Below are positions 42,951 through 51,847 of a stretch of DNA of 56,437 nucleotides, piece by piece (the stretch's first letter is position 1; the number at the start of each line of letters is the position of its first letter). Both the position numbers and the translations under genes were made by a program. Below the pieces are notes generated by a model that was given only the letters and a program-made list of their open reading frames with translations, was not told the DNA's origin and did no database searches. This DNA comes from CAYVKM01 sp964452045. Lineage in GTDB: Bacteria > Calditrichota > Calditrichia > RBG-13-44-9. Where the stretch lies: NCBI GenBank assembly GCA_964452045.1, contig CAYVKM010000015.1, forward strand, positions 1 to 56,437. Direction: 5' to 3'.

Positions 42951-43893
42951 ATCCTTCGATTTTTTTTTCCTGATGCGGCCCATGCTATTTTTTCCCGGCT
43001 GGAACACCCTGCTAGCCGGATACCTGGTTGCCCAAAGTGACATTCAGATATTCGATCAGATCAGAAATTCTATTTATCAATATTATATCTGGATTGGAGA
43101 TGTTGCCCTGGTAATGCTGGCCTTCATGGCTGCCATGGGTGGCTGCTTTATCCTGAATCAGTTAAAAGATGTAAAAACTGACCAGAAAAACAGGAAACTT
43201 TTTCTGCTGGGAGAAAATCATGTCTCTTATTTTTGGGCCTGGGTGGAAAGTATTGTCCTGCTGCTGGCATCTCTGTTGATCGGTTGGATCGTAAATTTCA
43301 GGATTGCTCTGATTCTAGCGGTTTTTATATCAGTAACCGGCTACTTCTATAATTTTAAACCATTTAAACTAAAGGACAGGCCCATCGCCGGGTTGTTTGC
43401 CAATATGTTGATGGGATGGTTTGCCTTTGCCATCGGATGGTTGGCTGTTCAGAGTTTTAATCTGAATCTGATTATCGGATCCCTGCCATATTTTTTTCTG
43501 AATTCATCACTTTATCTGCTGACCACAATTCCGGATGCGGCGGGGGACAGGACATCAAAAAAAATAACTTTCTGTGTTCGTTTTGGGGAACGGTTTACGA
43601 TTCGTCTGAGCCTGTTATTTTTTCTGATCTCTCTGATTCTGGCTATGGTACTGAATGATCAGATAATACTGATTATCGATTTGCTGGCCTTAACCTGGAT
43701 GATCCGTCTTGCCCTGTCTTTAACCCAGGAAAATTCAATAAAGGCGATTAAGATGGCCATTCTGTTTTTCTCATTGATAATCTGTTTAAAGTTTCCCATA
43801 TATTTTATCGTGATGGTCATTGTTTTTTATCTGACAAAATATTACTACCGGGTGAGATTCCAGTACGATTATCCTAATTTTAAGGGGGAGTAA
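42928..43893 (+). CDS. UbiA-family prenyltransferase
   Basis: The 321-residue integral membrane protein has about eight or nine hydrophobic helices and both metal-pyrophosphate motifs of the UbiA family: N77-xxx-D81-xxx-D85 (NQLKDVKTD) and D203-xxx-D207 (IPDAAGDRTSKKIT). UbiA enzymes transfer a polyprenyl group to an aromatic or glycerol acceptor. The next gene encodes a geranylgeranyl-reductase-like protein, so an archaeal-like geranylgeranylglyceryl-phosphate acceptor is one possibility; menaquinone or another aromatic acceptor is the other. Start ATG 42928 overlaps the PHP gene; ATG 42937 is an alternative. Confidence 0.85.
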   Translation: MSGMNWIKSFDFFFLMRPMLFFPGWNTLLAGYLVAQSDIQIFDQIRNSIYQYYIWIGDVALVMLAFMAAMGGCFILNQLKDVKTDQKNRKLFLLGENHVSYFWAWVESIVLLLASLLIGWIVNFRIALILAVFISVTGYFYNFKPFKLKDRPIAGLFANMLMGWFAFAIGWLAVQSFNLNLIIGSLPYFFLNSSLYLLTTIPDAAGDRTSKKITFCVRFGERFTIRLSLLFFLISLILAMVLNDQIILIIDLLALTWMIRLALSLTQENSIKAIKMAILFFSLIICLKFPIYFIVMVIVFYLTKYYYRVRFQYDYPNFKGE

Positions 43894-43896
43894 AGA

Positions 43897-45096
43897 TTGT
43901 ACCTTGCCTCGCAATATAAGAGTGAGTATGATATTATTGTAGTTGGTGCTGGCCCGGCTGGTTCAATGGCTGCCTGGCAGGCTGCCCGGGTAGGTGTTCA
44001 GGTATTATTGCTCGAAAAAGACCGTGAAGTGGGAACACCGGTTCGTTGTGCGGAAGGCGTGGCAAAGAAGGATCTGGAAAAATTGCTCGAGGAAGCCGTG
44101 CCTTCCCAATGCATTGCTGCGGAAATAAGCAAATTCCGCCTGATTGCTCCGGACGGTACCCCGGTGTATGTAAATATCAACGAGACCGGGTATGTCCTGT
44201 ATCGCCGTCTGTTTGATTATGAACTGGCACTGAAAGCCACACATGCCGGAGTCAAACTTTTGACCCATTCGGAGGTGATTGGCGTCATAAAATCTGACAA
44301 CTACATTACCGGTGTTCAGGTGAAAAACGATGGCGAGGTCAAAACAATCCGCGGTAAAATTATTATAGCTGCGGATGGAGTTGAGTCTCGGGTTGCCCGC
44401 TGGGCCGGAATCGATTCGACCACTCCGGTCAAAGATATGGAAACCTGCGTTCAATTTACGCTGGCAGATATTGAAATCGACAGTGATACCTGTGACTTTT
44501 ATTTTGCCAAGGATTTTGCCCCCGGCGGTTATGCCTGGGTCTTTCCCAAAGGGGATCGGATAGCAAATGTAGGTCTCGGGATCTCAGGTAACTTTGCCCG
44601 GGAAAAAACACCGGATGCATATCTGGATATCTTTCTTGAAAGATATTTCCCACAGAGTTCAATAATTTCGAAAACTGTTGGGGGTGTGCCGGCTGACAAA
44701 ACCCTGAAGGAAATTGTGGCCAACGGTTTCATGATCGTCGGAGATGCAGCGCATCAAACCAATCCCATTTCGGGTGGAGGTATTATTTCCGGGATGATTG
44801 CCGGCAAATTGGCGGGAGAGATTGCGGCTAAGGCCATCCGTGCTGGTGACCTGAGCAGGAAATCATTATTGCCATATGCCCGAGAATGGCATAAGCGAGT
44901 CGGGAAAAGCCATCAGCGATATTATCGTTTAAAGGATGCCCTGATCAAATTTGAAGACGCTCAGTTTGATCGGATAGCTTCGGAATATTTAAAGCTGGAT
45001 CCGGCTAAAAGAAATCTGATGAATCTATTCAAAATTGCCTTCAAAAGTCACCCCGCATTTTTAATTGATGTGATCAGAATTTTTTCACAGTTTTAA
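43897..45096 (+). CDS. Geranylgeranyl-reductase-family FAD protein
   Basis: The 399-residue flavoprotein begins with an FAD-binding VVGAGPAGSMAA fold (16-27). PVRCAEG (48-54) holds the conserved cysteine of the GGR family. GGYAWVFPKGDRIANVGLG (near 210-230) and GDAAHQTNPISGGGI (near 285) follow the pattern of archaeal digeranylgeranylglycerophospholipid reductases. Such enzymes saturate isoprenoid double bonds in lipids or quinones. TTG 43897 is the start, with GGGGGAG about 7 bases upstream. It lies 3 bases after the prenyltransferase gene. Confidence 0.88.
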   Translation: MYLASQYKSEYDIIVVGAGPAGSMAAWQAARVGVQVLLLEKDREVGTPVRCAEGVAKKDLEKLLEEAVPSQCIAAEISKFRLIAPDGTPVYVNINETGYVLYRRLFDYELALKATHAGVKLLTHSEVIGVIKSDNYITGVQVKNDGEVKTIRGKIIIAADGVESRVARWAGIDSTTPVKDMETCVQFTLADIEIDSDTCDFYFAKDFAPGGYAWVFPKGDRIANVGLGISGNFAREKTPDAYLDIFLERYFPQSSIISKTVGGVPADKTLKEIVANGFMIVGDAAHQTNPISGGGIISGMIAGKLAGEIAAKAIRAGDLSRKSLLPYAREWHKRVGKSHQRYYRLKDALIKFEDAQFDRIASEYLKLDPAKRNLMNLFKIAFKSHPAFLIDVIRIFSQF

Positions 45097-45137
45097 TACT
45101 GTTTACCGATAGAATGTATTTTTCATGGAGTGAATGA

Positions 45138-46049
45138 ATGAATTTTTTCAATAAAATTAAAGTTGGACTGAAACGAACCCGGGAACAGGTTTTTGACCAG
45201 ATAACTGAAGTTATCCATTATGCCCGAAAAATAGATGGCGATCTGCTGGAAGAGATCGAGGATTTATTGATTTCCGGCGATGTGGGGGTGGAAACGACTT
45301 CAGAAATTATTGATCGGGTTAAGAAGCAGGTGAAGAGAAAAAAATATGAATCAGCCGAGGATCTTTTCCAAATCCTGAAAGAAGAAATTGCAGGTTTATT
45401 TGTACCTTCAGGAAAAGATTATCCGTTTTCTGAGGAAAAGCCCCAAGTCATATTTGTGGTGGGAGTTAATGGCACCGGTAAGACCACCTCCATTGCCAAA
45501 TTGGCTTGGAAATTAAAACAGGATGGGAAGGATGTAATGTTAGTTGCAGCCGATACATTCCGGGCTGCGGCCATTGAGCAGCTGCAGATCTGGGCGGACC
45601 GGGCAGGGACCGATCTGATCAAACACCAGGATGGGGCAGATCCCGCTGCGGTGGTATTCGATGCACTGAACGCTGCCAAAAACCGTCAGAAAGATGTGGT
45701 AATTATTGATACTGCTGGACGTTTGCACACCAAAGTTAATCTGATGGAAGAGTTGAAGAAGATGAAAAGGGTGATCCAAAAGATTATGCCCAATGCGCCA
45801 CACCGGTGCCTGCTGGTGCTGGATGCGACTATCGGCCAAAATGCCATTTCCCAGGCGAAACAGTTTATAGATACAGTAGGGGTGGATGGCATAATTCTCA
45901 CCAAGCTGGACGGGACAGCCAAGGGTGGTGCGGTTATCGGAATTTCCCATTTGCTGAACCTGCCGGTGGAATATGTAGGTCTGGGAGAAAAAATAGATGA
46001 CCTGGAACCTTTCAATCCCATACTTTATGTGGAAGGTTTGTTTCAATAG
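45138..46049 (+). CDS. ftsY: Signal recognition particle receptor FtsY
   Basis: The 303-residue protein has the N domain (residues 1-90) and the G domain with VGVNGTGKTTSIAKLA, DTFRAAAIEQL, DTAGRLHTK and TKLDGTAKGG, ending in GLGEKIDDLEPF. The acidic A domain of E. coli FtsY is missing, as in many bacteria, so membrane binding must rely on the short N-terminal helix. It directs SRP-bound ribosomes to the translocon. It is 41 bases after the reductase gene. Confidence 0.97.
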   Translation: MNFFNKIKVGLKRTREQVFDQITEVIHYARKIDGDLLEEIEDLLISGDVGVETTSEIIDRVKKQVKRKKYESAEDLFQILKEEIAGLFVPSGKDYPFSEEKPQVIFVVGVNGTGKTTSIAKLAWKLKQDGKDVMLVAADTFRAAAIEQLQIWADRAGTDLIKHQDGADPAAVVFDALNAAKNRQKDVVIIDTAGRLHTKVNLMEELKKMKRVIQKIMPNAPHRCLLVLDATIGQNAISQAKQFIDTVGVDGIILTKLDGTAKGGAVIGISHLLNLPVEYVGLGEKIDDLEPFNPILYVEGLFQ

Positions 46050-46199
46050 TGGATATAGAATCAAATGTAGGATGAAAATGGGTTTCAGAAACCAGATTTA
46101 ACAAAGCCTACTTCTTACTTTGATTTGCCAGAAACTTCATATTATATTAGAATTAGTTATTTATATTTAAGTTACATCCAGATTACGAGGGTATGTTGA

Positions 46200-46547
46200 A
46201 TGCGTATCCAATCTCCTGAACGCAAATTGGTCTATTCTTTGCGAGAAGTTTGCCGGATTACCGGTCTCAATGACAGTGTTATCAAAAGGTGGGAAACCCA
46301 GTTCCCGCAAATAAAACCCATCCGCAACAGGGCGTCGAACCGGAATTATCTGGAAAAGGATGTAAAACTGATATTTTATATCCGGGATTTGATCTATGCC
46401 CAAAAATTAAATGAGGAAGAAGTCCGGGAAAAACTGAAGGATTATAATCCCGGGGATGACTTTGAGAGCACCTCATTTTTAAAAAGTTTAGTGGCGGAGA
46501 TTAAAATGGAAGTTAAAGAAATTCAAAAACTTTTGGACGAATCCTGA
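46200..46547 (+). CDS. MerR-type winged-helix regulator
   Basis: The 115-residue protein starts with a MerR helix-turn-helix and wing: YSLREVCRITGLNDSVIKRW, then KPIRNRASNRNYLEKDVKLI. A short region (about 85-115, with a coiled coil EIKMEVKEIQKLL) follows, and no ligand-binding domain or cysteine is seen. Such short MerR-like proteins are common in FCB genomes with unknown targets. GAGGG before the ATG is a fair ribosome site. No partner gene is evident. Confidence 0.8.
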   Translation: MRIQSPERKLVYSLREVCRITGLNDSVIKRWETQFPQIKPIRNRASNRNYLEKDVKLIFYIRDLIYAQKLNEEEVREKLKDYNPGDDFESTSFLKSLVAEIKMEVKEIQKLLDES

Positions 46548-46573
46548 TAAAAGTTCAGAACTCATCAAAATGG

Positions 46574-46602
46574 TTGACAAAATAACCTTAACATGCTAAA
46601 TT
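46574..46602 (+). promoter_or_regulatory. Promoter of the tRNA-Pro gene
   Basis: TTGACA (46574-46579, consensus), a 17-base spacer and TAAATT (46597-46602) place the start near 46609, about five bases before the tRNA. This is the clearest promoter in the window and shows E. coli-like primary-sigma recognition. Confidence 0.75.
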
Positions 46603-46613
46603 TCGCAGTGGAT

Positions 46614-46688
46614 CGGAGCGTGGCGCAGCCTGGATAGCGCACTACCTTGGGGTGGTAGGGGTCGCTGGTTCAAATCCAGTCGCTCCGA
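46614..46688 (+). tRNA. tRNA-Pro (anticodon GGG)
   Basis: A complete cloverleaf: acceptor CGGAGCG with CGCTCCG plus discriminator A, D-arm GCGC..GCGC, anticodon arm CTACC-TTGGGGT-GGTAG with GGG at 46649-46651, and T-arm with GTTCAAAT. CGG at the 5' end and A at the discriminator suit tRNA-Pro. The 3' CCA is not encoded, so a CCA-adding enzyme is needed. Confidence 0.96.
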
Positions 46689-46695
46689 CTGACAG

Positions 46696-46724
46696 ATGGG
46701 GAATCGGAAAGATTCCCCATTTTG
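46696..46724 (+). terminator. Terminator after tRNA-Pro
   Basis: ATGGGGAATC (46696-46705) and GATTCCCCAT (46711-46720) form a perfect 10-bp stem with GGAAA loop, then TTTGATTT. The T-run is short. Confidence 0.75.
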
Positions 46725-46791
46725 ATTTAATACCAATCTTAACTCCCGAAACACTTTAATATTTAATGGATGCAATATTATCTCGGTACCT

Positions 46792-47553
46792 TTGAAAAAT
46801 TACTTAAAAGAAACAGTTATAAATAATATTCAGGAATTTGGCATTCTGATTCCTGCCTATAAACCGGATCTGGCTAAATTAAAAAGCCTTGTGCTTCAAC
46901 TCGATGAGATATGCAAAACTTGTCGTTGTAAAATTGTGATTGTTGACGATGGTTCCGAGCTGCCGAAAAAATTCGACTTGCCAGGATATATTCCTTTGCA
47001 AATCATCAGACATCCGGAAAATTTGGGCAAAGGCGCTGCCTTGCGCACCGGATTCCGTCATTTCTCGGAAAATAAAAATGTCGATTTTGTAATAACCATG
47101 GATGCCGATCTGCAACATCCCCCTCAGAATATTCCTGATTTTATCTCGCTGTATCGGGATAATTCCCTGAAATTGGTACTGGGACATCGGGCTCGGAAAC
47201 CGGGAGTTATGCCTTTTCACCGCATCCTTTCCAACACATTGACCTCACTCATTATCTCTGCACTCACCGGTAAGTTAATCCGGGACAGCCAGTGTGGCTA
47301 TCGGCTCATTGACCGATCATTGATCAGTGGATTCCCGGTGAAAGAAAATGGATTCCATTTCGAGAGTGAGTTTCTGTTGAAATGTGGTTGGCATCATATT
47401 CCGATTGGATTTGTTTCCATTCCAACCATTTATGACAAAGAAAAAAGTTCTATCAAAAATATCCGGGATACCGTAAATTTTGTCGTTTTAATTTTACGTT
47501 TATTAAAGGAGCAAGCTTTAGGATGGTCTTTGCCACCCGCAGAAATGAAATGA
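46792..47553 (+). CDS. GT2 glycosyltransferase, dolichyl-phosphate-mannose-synthase-like
   Basis: The 253-residue protein has the GT-A fold: ILIPAYKPDL, IVDDGSELP, the NLGKGAALRTGF loop, TMDADLQHPP with the metal-binding DAD, and DSQCGYRLID. The last helical part has a hydrophobic segment but no long membrane domain. Related enzymes move sugars onto polyprenyl phosphate. The start is TTG 46792 with no clear ribosome site, so the true start is uncertain. Its 3' end overlaps pcm by 31 bases, and a DUF368 polyprenyl-phosphate transporter is two genes on. Confidence 0.85.
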   Translation: MKNYLKETVINNIQEFGILIPAYKPDLAKLKSLVLQLDEICKTCRCKIVIVDDGSELPKKFDLPGYIPLQIIRHPENLGKGAALRTGFRHFSENKNVDFVITMDADLQHPPQNIPDFISLYRDNSLKLVLGHRARKPGVMPFHRILSNTLTSLIISALTGKLIRDSQCGYRLIDRSLISGFPVKENGFHFESEFLLKCGWHHIPIGFVSIPTIYDKEKSSIKNIRDTVNFVVLILRLLKEQALGWSLPPAEMK

Positions 47554-48164
47554 TTCAAAAATATGTCCTGGAAGCTGGTATAGCTGATGAAAGGGTTGTA
47601 AAGGCTATGTCGAAGGTGCCCCGGCATCTTTTTGTGGAGCCGGCAATCTCCCACCGGGCGTACGAAGGAACCAGTCTACCGATTGGTTACGGGCAAACCA
47701 TCTCCCACCCTACGACGGTTGCCTTGATGTCCGCTGCGCTTCGGCTGAAGGGATCTGAAAAAGTTCTGGAAATTGGGACGGGTAGTGGTTATCAGGCAGC
47801 GGTACTGGCTGAGATGGGGGCGAAAGTCTTTACTATCGAACGAATAGCCGAATTAGCCAGAAGGAGCCAGCAATTATTCGAGAGCTTAACATATTTTACC
47901 ATCGCGGTAAAAATCGGAGACGGAAGCCTGGGATGGAATGCCCATGCGCCGTACGACCGGATAATCGTAACTGCCGGTGCGCCGGTGATACCGGAAAATT
48001 TAATCGGTCAGTTGAGAGTAGATAGTATCCTGATCATCCCCATCGTTGGGAATGGTGAACAGAAATTAAAGGTTATATTTCGAACTGAAAATGAGCTGCA
48101 GGTGAAAGAGACAGACTGGCGTGAGTTTGTCCCACTGGTGAGCAAGAAAGGATTGTCATTTTAA
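47523..48164 (+). CDS. pcm: Protein-L-isoaspartate O-methyltransferase
   Basis: The 213-residue protein carries the PCMT motifs: SKVPRHLFVEP, GYGQTISHPTTVALM and the SAM-binding KVLEIGTGSGYQAAVLAEMG. It repairs isoaspartyl residues. AAGGAG before ATG 47523 supports the start, which lies within the GT2 gene. Its stop overlaps the next ATG (TAATG). Its co-occurrence with the isoaspartyl peptidase at 10.9 kb suggests both repair and turnover of isoaspartyl damage. Confidence 0.93.
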   Translation: MVFATRRNEMIQKYVLEAGIADERVVKAMSKVPRHLFVEPAISHRAYEGTSLPIGYGQTISHPTTVALMSAALRLKGSEKVLEIGTGSGYQAAVLAEMGAKVFTIERIAELARRSQQLFESLTYFTIAVKIGDGSLGWNAHAPYDRIIVTAGAPVIPENLIGQLRVDSILIIPIVGNGEQKLKVIFRTENELQVKETDWREFVPLVSKKGLSF

Positions 48165-49018
48165 TGGATACGCTTAAGCTGATTCTAAAAGGCGGTCTTT
48201 TTGGGATTGCCAATATTATCCCCGGTGTCTCCGGTGGTACTATGGCGGTGGTTTTGGGTATTTATGAAGAAATGATAGAGGCGATTGGCAATTTTTTTCT
48301 GAATAAGGAAAAACGAAAAAGGTACTTTATTTTCTTGCTAAAAGTGGGTATTGGGGCTGCTATCACTATTCTTATTTTTTCCTGGGTAATGGATTATCTG
48401 CTCACCTATTACGAAGTCTATACTTATCTTTTTTTTATTGGATTGATTATTGGCTCAGTTCCGGCCATCTATAAAACTCATCCCGATATGAAGCTCAATA
48501 CCGCTTCAATTATTACTTTTCTATTCGGTGCAGGGATATTAATTGGTCTTGCCCTGGCCTTTCCCCATGTTGAAAAAAGCGTGAATCTGGAACAGCGGAT
48601 ACATTTTAGCCTTCTGCTTGGCGGGAAATTATTTATTTCAGGATTTCTGTCCGGTGGTTCCATGATTGTTCCGGGGATTTCAGGATCATTTATTCTGGTC
48701 CTTCTTGGTCAATATCATACGGTTATCCGTGCGGTGAAGCATATTGATGTGATCCCTCTAATTTTTCTGGGGGCCGGAATAGCGCTCGGAATCTGGTCTT
48801 TCGCCAAAATAATTGACATCCTGCTTAAGAAATTTCCCAAAGAAACTTTCTATTTCATTCTGGGACTGGTAATCGCCTCGGTCTATCCTATTTTCCCGGG
48901 CCTGCCGGAGCGCTGGGATCATCTGCTCATTGCCATATTTATTACTGTACTGGCCGGTTTCCTTTCGTTTCAACTGGATCAATCGAATAAAAAAGATATT
49001 GCTCAACCATTCGAATAA
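48164..49018 (+). CDS. DUF368 (PopT-type) polyprenyl-phosphate transporter
   Basis: The 284-residue protein has about seven to eight membrane helices and the two DUF368 inverted-repeat signatures: GIANIIPGVSGGTMAVVLG near the start and GSMIVPGISGSFILVLLGQY near 165-185. DUF368 proteins (PopT in other bacteria) have been shown to recycle undecaprenyl phosphate across the membrane. It overlaps pcm by one base. Its neighbours include a GT2 enzyme that probably uses polyprenyl phosphate, which suits the role. Confidence 0.9.
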   Translation: MDTLKLILKGGLFGIANIIPGVSGGTMAVVLGIYEEMIEAIGNFFLNKEKRKRYFIFLLKVGIGAAITILIFSWVMDYLLTYYEVYTYLFFIGLIIGSVPAIYKTHPDMKLNTASIITFLFGAGILIGLALAFPHVEKSVNLEQRIHFSLLLGGKLFISGFLSGGSMIVPGISGSFILVLLGQYHTVIRAVKHIDVIPLIFLGAGIALGIWSFAKIIDILLKKFPKETFYFILGLVIASVYPIFPGLPERWDHLLIAIFITVLAGFLSFQLDQSNKKDIAQPFE

Positions 49019-49064
49019 ATTAACTAACCTGATTTCGCTCTTCTAAATTTGGAGGAGACAGTCT

Positions 49065-50825
49065 ATGCTAAGAATGTTGATCTGTTGGATGCTCCTTTTT
49101 ACTATTTCCGGATATGGATATGAAATTGTAATATCCGGATACCAAAAATCGCAGATTAATTACCTGCTGGAACAAACCATTGAACCTTTTGCCGGAATTG
49201 AGGAACTCCAGGTAAGCTTTGTAGTGCCCCAGGATTACCTGTCACCAACCTATGTTCAACGGGTGGAAAAACTCAATTTCAAATTTTCGCTGGAACCGGA
49301 TAATCGAGAAATAAAGACGGACAACCGTGGTAACCTGGTACATGAATATACCTGGAATCGTCCTGGTAAAGTCATTAACTGCCAGATCTCTCTTCAGGCT
49401 AAAAACGAAGTAAATCTGGCAGAACTGAAAAGTGATGTTCCTTTTCCCATTCCCGGATTCCCGGAAGATGTCTCGGCATTTCTCCAGGGAACTGAGATGG
49501 TGCCAGCCGGGGATGCCGCCATCAGAGAGAAGGCGAATCAGTTAACAAAAGGCATCTCTTCCGGGATGGAAGCTGTACAAACCATACTCCATTTTGTGGT
49601 CGATCACATGCGCTATGTGCTGATCCCGGAAAAATTTGATGCCATGTACGCTTTGCAAACCGGCAAGGGCAATTGCCAGAATTATTCGCATTTGGCGGCA
49701 GCCTTATTGCGGGCCGCCAGAATACCGGTCCGTATTGTGAATGGAGTGACACTGAAAAAGGGTTTTCAAATCAGCAGCGAAACTTCGGAATACAGTTTCG
49801 AAATGAGTCAGGGTAGGCATTCCTGGATCGAAGTCTACTTTCCTGATCTGGGATGGCTGCCCTTCGATCCCCAGCAGACCCAGTTCTTTGTCAGTAACCG
49901 ATATCTGCGCATCGAAGTCGGTTTGGACAATAACGAAACCATTCAGGATGGGCTGGTTCGCTGGACCCAGGCAGTTGGGGCAGAAAGGCAGTTGCCAAAA
50001 CTGGAGGAAGCAATCGAATCCGATTTTATCTCGGATGATGTGTCGTTTAAATCTATCCAAAAGTTGGCAACCCCCTCCAAATTATTGTTATCTCCCCTGC
50101 TGGTATTTGCTCCGGCCGGGGAAGTTCCGGTGAAGGTGAAGGAGCCTGAAGAAATACTTACTGAAGTTGAAGAAGCCGAAAAAATAACAGGTGAGGTTGA
50201 AGAACCGGAAAAAGAAGTTGAAGAACAATTGCTGGTTGATTATACCAAATTGAATTATCAGAAACCCCTGGAGATTGGAAATCTTGATTTTCCCCGAAAT
50301 TTCGATTTCGTTCTATCCCGTTTTCAGGACCAGGAAACACCCCTGAGACAGAACGAATTAAAGCGCAATTTTATTGTTGAGACGGCCGAATATGTTACCG
50401 GCGAACGGATTTTTACTCAGACATTTGAACTGGATAAACCGGTTCAGTTAGATAAAATTGGCCTGGCCTTGCACAGTTTTGGTGGATCAGGGGATCTCTG
50501 GCTGGAAATCAGCGACGATAAAGATGGTTATCCGATTCCGGCCGTTGCAGCTTCACGGAAAATTTCCGCTCCCCGCATCCGGATTCCCCGCGGGTATGAT
50601 TGGGTTGATTTCGACTTTTCTGATCAAAAACTGATCCTGTCTCCAGGCCGGTACTGGTTTGTACTTCGATTCAGCGGATTCCCGATTGTTAACTGGTTTT
50701 ATTCCTATGGAAAATCAGTCGGTCCGGCAGATGGTACCCGCAGCCGGCAGGTAAAGGGAAATAAATGGGATACCATTCATTCATTTGAATTTAATTACCG
50801 GGTGGTTGGATTGGCAGCAGAATAG
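49065..50825 (+). CDS. Secreted transglutaminase-like domain protein
   Basis: The 586-residue protein has a signal peptide (about residues 1-18), a beta-rich N-terminal part, and a transglutaminase-like core with the Cys-His-Asp triad: Cys204 in GKGNCQNYSH, His252 in GRHSWIEVYFP and Asp268 in LPFDPQQ. An acidic E/V-rich repeat linker (about 355-390) follows, then a C-terminal beta-sandwich. Such proteins are usually proteases or amidases on the cell surface, not true cross-linkers. GGAGGAG precedes ATG 49065. It is the last gene of the run and converges with the ABC ATPase gene at a 10-base distance. Confidence 0.85.
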   Translation: MLRMLICWMLLFTISGYGYEIVISGYQKSQINYLLEQTIEPFAGIEELQVSFVVPQDYLSPTYVQRVEKLNFKFSLEPDNREIKTDNRGNLVHEYTWNRPGKVINCQISLQAKNEVNLAELKSDVPFPIPGFPEDVSAFLQGTEMVPAGDAAIREKANQLTKGISSGMEAVQTILHFVVDHMRYVLIPEKFDAMYALQTGKGNCQNYSHLAAALLRAARIPVRIVNGVTLKKGFQISSETSEYSFEMSQGRHSWIEVYFPDLGWLPFDPQQTQFFVSNRYLRIEVGLDNNETIQDGLVRWTQAVGAERQLPKLEEAIESDFISDDVSFKSIQKLATPSKLLLSPLLVFAPAGEVPVKVKEPEEILTEVEEAEKITGEVEEPEKEVEEQLLVDYTKLNYQKPLEIGNLDFPRNFDFVLSRFQDQETPLRQNELKRNFIVETAEYVTGERIFTQTFELDKPVQLDKIGLALHSFGGSGDLWLEISDDKDGYPIPAVAASRKISAPRIRIPRGYDWVDFDFSDQKLILSPGRYWFVLRFSGFPIVNWFYSYGKSVGPADGTRSRQVKGNKWDTIHSFEFNYRVVGLAAE

Positions 50826-50835
50826 AGGTAGTGGT

Positions 50836-51816
50836 TTATTGTTTTTCGCCGTACAACCAGCAGGCTGCCCGGTGGCTTTCTGAGAATGACACATTAGGCG
50901 GGTTTTGTTTGCAAACCGGCATATGCTTTGGACAGCGGGAATAGAAAAAGCACCCTTCGGGCAGGGAGGTGGGATTGGGAACGTCTCCACCTAAAATAAT
51001 TCTCTTTCGCTTGGTTTTTGGATCGGGCACAGGAATAGCACTGAGCAGCGCCTGGGTGTAGGGATGGCGGGGTGACTTGAAAATTTCCTCCACCTTTCCT
51101 TCCTCCATGATCTTTCCCAGGTACATGATATAAATTTTATCGCAGGTATGATAGACCACACTTAAATCGTGGGAAATGAAAAGATAGGTGAGCTGGAATT
51201 CATTCTGCAATTTTTTTAACAGGTTTAAAATTTGAGACTGGACGGAAACATCCAGCGCGGAAACCGGTTCGTCGCACACTACTACTTCCGGGTGCACTGC
51301 CAGTGCCCGGGCGATACACAATCTTTGACGCTGGCCACCTGAAAATTCGAATGGATAATGATTTTGATAATCCATGGTAATTCCCACGGTATCTAACAGC
51401 CTTTCTGTTTCCCGGGAGATTTCTGCTTTCGGGACAATGTTGTGAACATGAAGTACTTCATTGAAAGTCTGGGATATGCGTTGTCTGGGGTTTAATGACC
51501 CGTAAGGATTTTGAAATATGATCTGGATTTTTTTGTGGAAAGATTTTTTTTCTTTGGCGGTCATATTTTTTACCGCTTTACCATCATAGAGAATATTGCC
51601 ACCGTCTGGCACATCCAGTCCGGCGATTAATTTACCGATGGTTGTCTTTCCGCAGCCGGATTCCCCCACCAGTCCGATGGTTTTTCCGGCAGGCATTTCC
51701 AGATTAATCGAATTCACCGCATAAACAAAATCTTTTGGTTTACCAAACAGACCTTCCTTTACCGGGAAGCGTCTCTGCAGATTTTTGATTTCGATAATAT
51801 TTTTAACTTCAGTCAT
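50836..51816 (-). CDS. OppF/DppF-type peptide ABC transporter ATP-binding protein
   Basis: The 326-residue ATPase has Walker A GESGCGKT (51-58), the signature FSGGQRQRLC, Walker B VVCDEP and the oligopeptide-ATPase C-terminal extension with cysteines (CFFYSRCPKHMPVC), which in the family can carry a metal-cluster-like site. Peptide or nickel importers normally have a second ATPase (OppD), two permeases and a binding protein. None is here, so this subunit must work with proteins encoded elsewhere. It is 31 bases downstream of trkH. Confidence 0.9.
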   Translation of the reverse strand: MTEVKNIIEIKNLQRRFPVKEGLFGKPKDFVYAVNSINLEMPAGKTIGLVGESGCGKTTIGKLIAGLDVPDGGNILYDGKAVKNMTAKEKKSFHKKIQIIFQNPYGSLNPRQRISQTFNEVLHVHNIVPKAEISRETERLLDTVGITMDYQNHYPFEFSGGQRQRLCIARALAVHPEVVVCDEPVSALDVSVQSQILNLLKKLQNEFQLTYLFISHDLSVVYHTCDKIYIMYLGKIMEEGKVEEIFKSPRHPYTQALLSAIPVPDPKTKRKRIILGGDVPNPTSLPEGCFFYSRCPKHMPVCKQNPPNVSFSESHRAACWLYGEKQ

Positions 51817-51847
51817 AAACTTAATCTTTAACCTGGAGTCCGGTAAA

